Source: an uncultured Spirochaetia bacterium
Lineage (GTDB): Bacteria > Spirochaetota > UBA6919
NCBI GenBank assembly: GCA_913053665.1
Contig: CAJXGR010000245.1
Location: forward strand, 1-5,080
Reading direction: 5' to 3'
Length of the DNA: 5,080 nucleotides
Under the pieces are notes generated by a model, which ran no database searches, was not told the origin of the DNA, and saw only the letters and a list, made by a program, of their open reading frames with translations. A program made the translations under genes and the position numbers. Positions 1 through 5,080 of this stretch are shown here, in pieces (the first letter of the stretch is position 1; every line of letters begins with the position of its first letter).

Positions 1-31
1 GGGCGGGGTTACCCCGCCCCTACCACGAACT
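1..31. repeat. GC-rich palindromic repeat unit, cut by the window edge
   Basis: Bases 1-9 (GGGCGGGGT) are the exact reverse complement of bases 11-19 (ACCCCGCCC), which makes a 9-bp perfect inverted repeat around one base. It runs into CCCCTAC. Read on the minus strand this is GTAGGGGCGGGG, the same opening motif as the other repeats in this window. The unit probably continues beyond base 1. It lies just downstream of the moxR-DUF58 operon. A folded transcript end could protect the mRNA, but there is no T-run to make it a classical terminator. Confidence 0.6.
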
Positions 32-81
32 CCGTACGGATAGCTGGTGGAAAGGCGAACACGTGGGTTCGCCCCTACAAG
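32..81 (-). repeat. Copy of the GTAGGGGCGAACCC-type dispersed repeat (half element)
   Basis: Read on the minus strand from 81 to 32, this stretch matches the left half of the larger element at 2989-3037 with only about five differences and one gap. Shared blocks include CTTGTAGGGG/TTTGTAGGGG, GTTCGCC, TTCCACCA and CCGTACGG. It begins about 15 bases after the DUF58 stop codon. Here the CCGTACGG block is followed by a different sequence and then by the GC-rich hairpin at 1-31. It therefore looks like a partial or rearranged copy rather than the full 151-base form. Confidence 0.75.
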
Positions 82-96
82 TACTGAAGACAGATC

Positions 97-1406
97 CTAA
101 ATCCTGTTTCTGGCCTTAAGCTCCAGGTATTTATCGATCAGTTGCCCCGTTAATTGATGAGGTAAAACATCTAAAACGTTTACCCTATGATGTCTCAGCT
201 TGGTGATGGCCTGATCACGCCTAAGGAACATCTCTTTGGCCGCCGCGGCAGAGTACATCCCATCCATAGAGTGAATCACCTGATCCGCCTCTTGGGATAG
301 GAGAACATCTCTCAGGAGGATGAATAAGACCAGGTGCTTTCTGGAGAGACGGCTGATCCCATTCTTGAAGTTCAAGTAGTTGATGTCGTCGATCATATCC
401 GTTAGAAAGATGACTAGAGAACGCTTTTTGACCTTCTTCTGAAGGTAGTTGAAGACATGATTGTAGTTAGACTCAACGTATTCCGGCTCCAGACGGGTGA
501 TAAACCTTGTGATCTTCCTTATGCTTGTTCTGCCCTTAATATCGTATAGTTCCCCCAGGATATGATCTGAGTAGGCCACAATACTTAGGGTATCCCCCAT
601 CTTAAAGGCTATGTGAGACAATATCAAGAGAGAGTTGATTGCGTGATCCAGAGTGTTAAGACCGTCCTGTTCAGCGGTCATGAGCCTCCCGCAATCGATG
701 GCAATGGTGATATAATTATTCGTCTCCATTTGAAAGACCTTTGTGACAGGTCTATTGAGGCGTGTGGAAGCCTTCCAGTCTATATGTCTGGAATCATCAT
801 CCTTCTGGTAGTCCCTTAGAGACTCGATCTCTGTCCCAAGACCCTGCCATTTAGCCTTATGGATACCCAATGCGTAGGTTCGATTCTTTCTGGTGAGCTT
901 CAGATAATGATTCAACTGCTCGATATCCGGGAAAACCTCTACCGTCATGGCGATCTCTTTGGACCCCGATAAATGGAACCAGCCAAATCCTGTCCTAATC
1001 CTATAATACGCGTTTGTGATCTGATAAGAACCTCTTCGCGTAGGCCGTAGACGAAAGGTGACGGTTTCCTCTGATAGAGCCTCCATCTTGAGGTATATCT
1101 TTTCACTGATGTCCTCAAAAAACTCTGGGACGCTCAGTTTGACCTCCAGGGGGACTGTCCATTTGGATCGGTTTATGAGGGTCAAAGGGATGTTATTGAT
1201 CCTTCCTATGGAAAAAAGCTTCCTTTCACCAGCGGACACGTCTATCTTAATCCTTGAGGACAGGAAAACATCCAGTCCACCGAGGATAAACAGGAGGATA
1301 TTCACCAGGATAGCGGCTTTGATGAGGATGGGTAAAATGAATCCGCCAATAAACAGGATGAGTGGGATGAGTAAAAATAGAAAGAAGGGTCCTCTTGGAC
1401 TGGGTA

Positions 1407-1410
<4 letters not shown>
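97..1410 (-). CDS. DUF58 domain protein with two N-terminal membrane helices (MoxR partner)
   Basis: This is a 437-residue member of the DUF58 family, whose proteins are usually encoded directly after a MoxR AAA+ ATPase and carry a degenerate von Willebrand A-like fold. Residues about 8-25 and 27-47 are two strongly hydrophobic helices, so the protein should sit in the inner membrane. A beta-rich stretch follows (about 52-165). The DUF58 signature spans about 188-228, with GLGTEIESLRDYQKDDDSR and then HIDWKAS. The vWA-like core follows, from ITIAIDCGRLM (234-244) to VIFLTDMID (333-341). The metal-site motif DxSxS is replaced by D239-C-G-R-L, so a canonical MIDAS metal site is unlikely; DUF58 proteins often lack it. 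ATG at 1410 is preceded by GAGGT with 6 bases spacing. The start overlaps the moxR stop by 4 bases (ATGA), so translation is coupled. The stop is TAG. The exact client is unknown. Family assignment is firm. Confidence 0.93.
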
Positions 1411-2372
<962 letters not shown>

Positions 2373-2378
2373 TCGTTA

Positions 2379-2384
2379 CTCCTT
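2379..2384 (-). promoter_or_regulatory. Shine-Dalgarno sequence fixing the TTG start of moxR
   Basis: The minus strand reads AAGGAG here, followed by 6 bases (TAACGA) and then TTG at 2372. Full complementarity to the 16S rRNA tail at ideal spacing makes TTG the most likely initiation codon. Confidence 0.85.
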
Positions 2385-2390
2385 AATAGT

Positions 2391-2414
2391 GTCTGTAGGG
2401 GCGACCCGACAGAC
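2391..2414. repeat. Short hairpin in the moxR leader, related to the GTAGGGGCGACC repeats
   Basis: GTCTGT (2391-2396) pairs with ACAGAC (2409-2414). An inner GGG/CCC stem closes a GCGA loop, which on the plus strand is a GNRA-type tetraloop. It contains TGTAGGGGCGACCC, the opening motif of the dispersed repeats, so it is probably a very short or decayed copy. On the minus-strand transcript it would fold about 20 bases upstream of the moxR start codon, just before the Shine-Dalgarno sequence. An effect on translation is possible but unproven. Confidence 0.6.
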
Positions 2415-2446
2415 TACAATACTTCGACAGCCCGTATCATTTGTGT

Positions 2447-2462
2447 ATTATGTGACCATAAT
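2447..2462. promoter_or_regulatory. Small inverted repeat at the moxR promoter, possible operator
   Basis: ATTATG and CATAAT form a perfect 6-bp inverted repeat around TGAC. It overlaps the predicted -10 box and transcription start of the moxR promoter, where a repressor would sit. In AT-rich DNA such a short repeat can arise by chance, so this is only a candidate. Confidence 0.25.
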
Positions 2463-2488
2463 TTATTACATTCTACCGAGTTTGTCAA
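2460..2488 (-). promoter_or_regulatory. Candidate sigma-70 promoter for the moxR-DUF58 operon
   Basis: The minus strand reads TTGACA (2488-2483), a perfect -35 box. After 17 bases comes TAAATT (2465-2460), a 4-of-6 match to TATAAT. Transcription would begin near 2453, giving a leader of about 80 bases that includes the hairpin at 2391-2414. No other promoter-like pair as good is seen upstream of moxR. Confidence 0.55.
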
Positions 2489-2503
2489 ATGCTGAATCTA
2501 TCC

Positions 2504-2532
2504 CGTCGGTGTGTACACCGTACGCACCGACG
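2504..2532. repeat. Strong 13-bp hairpin directly after the small hypothetical gene
   Basis: Bases 2504-2516 pair with 2520-2532 around the 3-base loop ACC. All 13 pairs form, with one T-G wobble (2512/2524). It begins one base past the stop codon (TAG, 2536-2534) of the minus-strand gene. No T-run follows on either strand, so it is not a classical intrinsic terminator. It may be a REP-like element or a 3'-end stabiliser. Confidence 0.65.
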
Positions 2533-2533
2533 T

Positions 2534-2932
2534 CTATAAATGAAACAAAAAACCCCTTTGAGCCGCTTCCTTCAGGAATCTCTCATAACCTTCCGGGTCG
2601 GTGGCCTTAAAGATTTCATGTTCTCGGATCGAATAACCCTCCGCCCTATAAAGACTCTCATGGATCTCCTGGAGGAGCCAGTGTTTGTCCAATTCGTTCA
2701 CGCCATTCTCATCCATACACGTGACGATATACTCCTCGAATCTTGGGAGAAACTCTGTCTCCATAAAGTGAATCAAGGCGTTTTTGGCTTTTTCATTAGC
2801 ATGAGCCATCAAAGGAGAGCTGTGGTATCGGTCTAAACACTCTTCCAATAAGCTATTAAGATCATTCCTATTAATCATTGACACGCATACCTTTTCCCCT
2901 TTCATGGACTCATCGGCTAAATGGCTAATCAT
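2534..2932 (-). CDS. Small hypothetical protein, start uncertain
   Basis: I do not recognise the family. The reading frame is open from 3025, but its first residues would be encoded by the repeat element at 2986-3136, so the true start must be further in. In-frame ATGs lie at 2932 (132 aa), 2905 (123 aa) and 2878 (114 aa). The ATG at 2932 has only GAGAG touching it. The ATG at 2905 has a weak GATGAG. The ATG at 2878 has AAAAGG about 11 bases upstream, and a GTG at 2884 has the same AAAAGG at about 5 bases. The product looks soluble, acidic and mostly helical, with no signal peptide, membrane segment or recognisable catalytic motif. Recognisable stretches are LLEECLDRYHSSPLMAHANE, LPRFEEYIVTCMDENGVNEL and a C-terminal DPEGYERFLKEAAQRG. 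Its protein-like composition argues for a real gene. It is divergent from the caspase gene. Confidence 0.6.
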   Translation of the reverse strand: MISHLADESMKGEKVCVSMINRNDLNSLLEECLDRYHSSPLMAHANEKAKNALIHFMETEFLPRFEEYIVTCMDENGVNELDKHWLLQEIHESLYRAEGYSIREHEIFKATDPEGYERFLKEAAQRGFLFHL

Positions 2933-2985
2933 CTCTCTGTTTACGCCGACAAACCTAGGGATTCTATTACACCAAAAAGTATAGT

Positions 2986-3136
2986 CATTTGTAGGGGTGA
3001 ACCCGCGTGTTCGCCCTTCCACCACTCTCCGTACGGGTTCAACATGTTGAACCCGTACGGAGAGGTGGTATTCACCCTTTTAGTGTCTGCATGACCCTTT
3101 GGATTTGGCAGACATACGGATCTGCCCCTACAAATG
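2986..3136. mobile_element. 151-base MITE-like palindromic element, no transposase
   Basis: The element is bounded by perfect 12-bp terminal inverted repeats, CATTTGTAGGGG (2986-2997) and CCCCTACAAATG (3125-3136). Each end forms its own small hairpin: GGGTGAAC/GTTCGCCC at 2995-3016 and GGCAGA/TCTGCC at 3107-3126. The centre (3025-3064) is a perfect 40-bp palindrome. The left half is repeated at 32-81. No clear target duplication is visible in the flanks. Such non-coding elements are presumably moved by a transposase encoded elsewhere; this is inferred from structure. It fills most of the gap between two divergent genes and creates misleading open-frame extensions into both. Confidence 0.75.
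3025..3064. repeat. Perfect 40-bp palindrome at the centre of the MITE-like element
   Basis: Every base from 3025 to 3044 is complementary to its mirror position from 3064 to 3045, with no spacer (centre CAACA|TGTTG). CCGTACGG occurs once in each arm, and once more in the partial copy at 32-39. Beyond the perfect core, CCACC/GGTGG continues the symmetry with a small bulge. Confidence 0.9.
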
Positions 3137-3146
3137 GGTTTGTATA

Positions 3147-3152
3147 TATAAT
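3147..3152 (+). promoter_or_regulatory. TATAAT -10 box very close to the caspase gene start
   Basis: A perfect TATAAT ends 10 bases before the ATG at 3163, just outside the end of the MITE-like element. A -35 box at the usual distance would fall in CCCCTA-type repeat sequence and matches poorly. If used, transcription would start within a few bases of the ATG, giving an almost leaderless mRNA, which fits the absence of a Shine-Dalgarno sequence. It could also be chance in an AT-rich tract. Confidence 0.3.
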
Positions 3153-3162
3153 AATAAAAACC

Positions 3163-4725
3163 ATGACTCATAAGATCATTTTACCCATCCTCTTTTTTAT
3201 GATAGCCCAAAACTCATTGGCATACAATAAGTTATCTGTGTTTAAAGACTTTAATAAACCCAAAATCCGTGTCCTGATCATTGCCAACGCCGATTACAAG
3301 GGCATCAAATACGATTTGCCCTTTACAGTAAACGATGCGGAGGTCTATCAAGGGATATTCCACCATGTTTTTGAGGTTCCCGACCATCGTATACTTATGT
3401 GTTATAATCTTTCCTACCCTGGATTCATCAAGAAAATGAAAGAGTTCACCAAAACCATCAAGAAGGATGACTTGATCTTTATCATTTACACGGGACACGG
3501 TCATTTCAATGGCCTGCCTCGATTTATCGATGAGAAAAGCCCATCCATTCAAGGCTTCTACGATCTGATCAACCATTCCTTCACCAATGACACAGTCTTG
3601 TTGATGGACTCTTGCTACTCAGGGAGTGTGGAAAAGGCAAAGCCCATATTGAAGGCTCTAAAGCTGGATAAACGATACGGCTTCAGGAAGAATATCTTAA
3701 GGTTCTACAGTAGTTTAGCCGCCCAGAAGTCTGAGGGGAATCATTATTATCTCATCCAAAAGTATCAAAAACACCTGAAAGAGACCTATCTCTTTCTAAA
3801 GTCTATGGGTTATGAGGCCAGGAAGAACAGCTTGTTCACCCTGCTTTTCGCCTCCTTTTTTGCCGAACACTCCCTCTCGGAGGTGGATAACATATCCTTT
3901 GAGGCTCTCTACTCCCATATAACGACCAAGATCTCTCTCATGCAGCAGGAAGGCCTTGTCATCCAGCGTCCCGTAATGTACCCATTCATGAAACGGCCTT
4001 TCAAAGAGCATTACAACTTGTTGTATCGAACTCCCACGGCTAAAGGGCTGAGTAGTAGAGAGATCATATACAAGAAGGCCTGTAGAAAGCAGGCTGAGAA
4101 GAAACACAGGGTGGCCGCTGACCTCTTTCTTGACCTCAATCACTATAAGGACAGCCGAAAGCGTCTATCTCAATGCTATACGTGGCAGGCATTAAAGCGT
4201 ATCGACAGCCACCCGAAACACGCCATTTACCTCCTGAAGAAGGCCTTAACCTATGACCCCAAGTCGCTCTACACCCTAACGTTCCTCGGACAGGGCTACC
4301 AAAGGGCGGGTCAATACTCTAAGGCCCTATCCCTTTTTCGAGCCGTCCACAAGAGGGCTGTCAAGAAACATGATCGCCTTTGGGTCGCTGTGAGCCTGAA
4401 TAATATGGGATTGGTCTACAAAAAGCAAAAGGATTATTCCAAGGCCCTCGACTATTATTCTAAGGCTCTAAAGATCCGTATCGCTACGTTGGGAGCCAAT
4501 CATCCACTTTGTGGGGTGAGTTATAATAATATTGGCGCGGTCTATTACTACCTGAAGGACTACAAAAAAGCCCAGAGATTTATGCTCAAGGCTGTCCGTG
4601 TTCTGGAGAGGAAATGGGGATCGGACCACCCCCATGTGAAGGCGTCCTGCGTGTGGCTCGCCAGGATTTATGCGGTTCAGGGTAAATCGAAGAAAGCGGA
4701 TATCTATCGCAGGAAAAGCCGATGA
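3163..4725 (+). CDS. Exported caspase-like (peptidase C14) protein with C-terminal TPRs
   Basis: The 520-residue product has a Sec signal peptide: THK, then a hydrophobic core IILPILFFMIA, then a likely cut after QNSLA (residue 20). The caspase-like domain spans about 34-275. Within it are VLIIANADYKG (37-47), VNDAEVYQGIF (56-66), the catalytic histidine H112 in YTGHGHF, and the catalytic cysteine C151 in LLMDSCYSG. A C-terminal half follows with FYSSLAAQKSEG (181-192), NSLFTLLFASFF and QRPVMYP. Residues about 305-345 carry a YKDS-x8-CY helical motif. TPRs follow at about 365-400, 407-440 and 449-482, with a partial one at 491-520. Their roughly 42-residue spacing and TLGANHP/KWGSDHP linkers resemble kinesin-light-chain TPRs. 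The dyad is intact, so a cysteine peptidase acting outside the cytoplasm is likely; the target is unknown. The frame is open from 3007, but that part is repeat DNA, and the ATG at 3163 gives the signal peptide. No Shine-Dalgarno sequence is visible. Confidence 0.9.
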   Translation: MTHKIILPILFFMIAQNSLAYNKLSVFKDFNKPKIRVLIIANADYKGIKYDLPFTVNDAEVYQGIFHHVFEVPDHRILMCYNLSYPGFIKKMKEFTKTIKKDDLIFIIYTGHGHFNGLPRFIDEKSPSIQGFYDLINHSFTNDTVLLMDSCYSGSVEKAKPILKALKLDKRYGFRKNILRFYSSLAAQKSEGNHYYLIQKYQKHLKETYLFLKSMGYEARKNSLFTLLFASFFAEHSLSEVDNISFEALYSHITTKISLMQQEGLVIQRPVMYPFMKRPFKEHYNLLYRTPTAKGLSSREIIYKKACRKQAEKKHRVAADLFLDLNHYKDSRKRLSQCYTWQALKRIDSHPKHAIYLLKKALTYDPKSLYTLTFLGQGYQRAGQYSKALSLFRAVHKRAVKKHDRLWVAVSLNNMGLVYKKQKDYSKALDYYSKALKIRIATLGANHPLCGVSYNNIGAVYYYLKDYKKAQRFMLKAVRVLERKWGSDHPHVKASCVWLARIYAVQGKSKKADIYRRKSR

Positions 4726-4774
4726 CGCGATCTCCAGGGCTATCTTTCGACATAAAATATAATTCCTTAATTCC

Positions 4775-4803
4775 TTGACTTCGTTTCAGTCTTGTATTAT
4801 AAT
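4775..4803 (+). promoter_or_regulatory. Near-consensus sigma-70 promoter with AT-rich upstream element
   Basis: TTGACT (4775-4780, 5 of 6) is followed by exactly 17 bases and a perfect TATAAT (4798-4803). The 20 or so bases before the -35 box are AT-rich (CATAAAATATAATTCC...), like an UP element. Transcription would start near 4810, about 20 bases before the ATG at 4833. This is the strongest promoter in the window. Confidence 0.8.
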
Positions 4804-4832
4804 TTTTTTTATCAATTACAAGAAAGGCAGAC

Positions 4833-4892
4833 ATGGCAAATAGTTTTTATAGCAAAGATGGTACGATTGCAGTACCCAAAGAATATTTGTAA
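4833..4892 (+). CDS. 19-residue small ORF, possible leader peptide
   Basis: The frame encodes MANSFYSKDGTIAVPKEYL and stops at TAA. AAAGG lies 5 bases before the ATG, and the strong promoter at 4775-4803 sits just upstream, so translation is likely. It ends 24 bases before the start of the downstream membrane-protein gene. I recognise no family. There is no run of a single amino acid as in classical attenuation leaders, and no obvious terminator follows. It could be a leader peptide, a small functional peptide, or the 5' remnant of a broken gene; stops at 4902-4907 rule out simple continuation. Confidence 0.45.
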   Translation: MANSFYSKDGTIAVPKEYL

Positions 4893-4916
4893 AAGGTTAA
4901 ATAGTAACTATATACA

Positions 4917-5080
4917 ATGTTTTTAAACCGATTAAAACAACATCCCTTTTGTGCCTCCAGTATTTTTTGGCTTGTTGTAATTATACTTACAGCGTTTGTT
5001 AGTGCTATTGGATTTGCTACCCCACTCTGGGATGTATTGGAAATATTTGTCCTTCCTGGTTTTTATATGGAAGTAATGAT
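4917..5080 (+). CDS. Membrane protein, N-terminal fragment (continues past the window)
   Basis: The frame is open from ATG 4917 to the window end (54 complete codons), and a TAA at 4905-4907 blocks any earlier start. The product begins MFLNRLKQHPFCASS and then has a strong membrane segment, IFWLVVIILTAFVSAIGFA (about residues 16-34). A second hydrophobic stretch, LEIFVLPGFYMEV, follows. The positively charged start suggests a cytoplasmic N-terminus. No good Shine-Dalgarno sequence is present; AAGG lies 20 bases away, near the end of the 19-codon frame. Initiation may therefore depend on the upstream small ORF. Family not recognised. Codons are AT-rich compared with the other genes here. Confidence 0.6.
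   Translation, partial: MFLNRLKQHPFCASSIFWLVVIILTAFVSAIGFATPLWDVLEIFVLPGFYMEVM

Noticed and set aside
1..81. Repeat cluster as a CRISPR array
   Set aside because: The units differ in sequence, are palindromic, and show no regular repeat-spacer spacing. No cas genes are present.
2447..2462. CRP-type binding site (TGTGA half-site)
   Set aside because: The TGTGA half is present but the matching TCACA half at the right spacing is not.
2933..3025. N-terminal extension of the small minus-strand gene up to 3025
   Set aside because: The first residues would be encoded by the left end of the same repeat element, so the open frame there is fortuitous.
3007..3162. N-terminal extension of the caspase frame by 52 codons
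   Set aside because: The extension is encoded almost entirely by the palindromic repeat element, and it would bury the signal peptide inside the protein. The start at 3163 is preferred.
4795..4810. T-run at 4803-4810 as an intrinsic terminator for the caspase gene
   Set aside because: No stable GC-rich stem lies directly before it, and the tract is better explained as the -10 and start region of the promoter.

Overview
This 5,080-base window looks like chromosomal DNA from a Gram-negative-type bacterium. The protein families present do not fix the lineage. Support for an outer-membrane cell plan comes from an exported caspase-like protein with a Sec-type signal peptide and from a MoxR/DUF58 pair of the kind found next to envelope or secreted-protein genes. 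The intergenic gaps carry short palindromic repeats built on a 'GTAGGGGCGAACC'-like motif. Repeats of this type are common in large, repeat-rich genomes such as some Desulfobacterota, sulfur bacteria and uncultured phyla, but this is only a hint.

Layout, left to right. Positions 1-81 hold a cluster of palindromic repeat units. Next come two overlapping minus-strand genes read from right to left: a MoxR-type AAA+ ATPase (2372 to 1407) and a DUF58 membrane-anchored vWA-like protein (1410 to 97). They overlap by 4 bases (ATGA) and are clearly one translationally coupled unit. A candidate sigma-70 promoter lies at 2460-2488, and a strong Shine-Dalgarno sequence fixes a TTG start for moxR. After a strong hairpin at 2504-2532 comes a small unrecognised minus-strand gene (2534 to about 2878-2932). 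A 151-base MITE-like element (2986-3136) with 12-bp perfect terminal inverted repeats and a perfect 40-bp central palindrome separates it from the divergent plus-strand gene at 3163-4725. That gene encodes a signal peptide, a caspase-like (peptidase C14) domain with an intact His/Cys dyad, and kinesin-light-chain-like TPRs.

The last 350 bases are AT-rich. They contain a near-consensus sigma-70 promoter with an AT-rich upstream element, a 19-codon open reading frame with a good Shine-Dalgarno sequence, and the start of a membrane protein that runs off the window.

The MoxR and DUF58 proteins probably act together at the inner membrane, with MoxR as a chaperone-like ATPase and DUF58 as its adaptor or client. 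The caspase-TPR protein is predicted to act outside the cytoplasm, probably as a proteolytic or scaffold module. No functional link between the two loci can be shown from sequence alone. I see no RNA genes, CRISPR arrays, transposase genes or origins.
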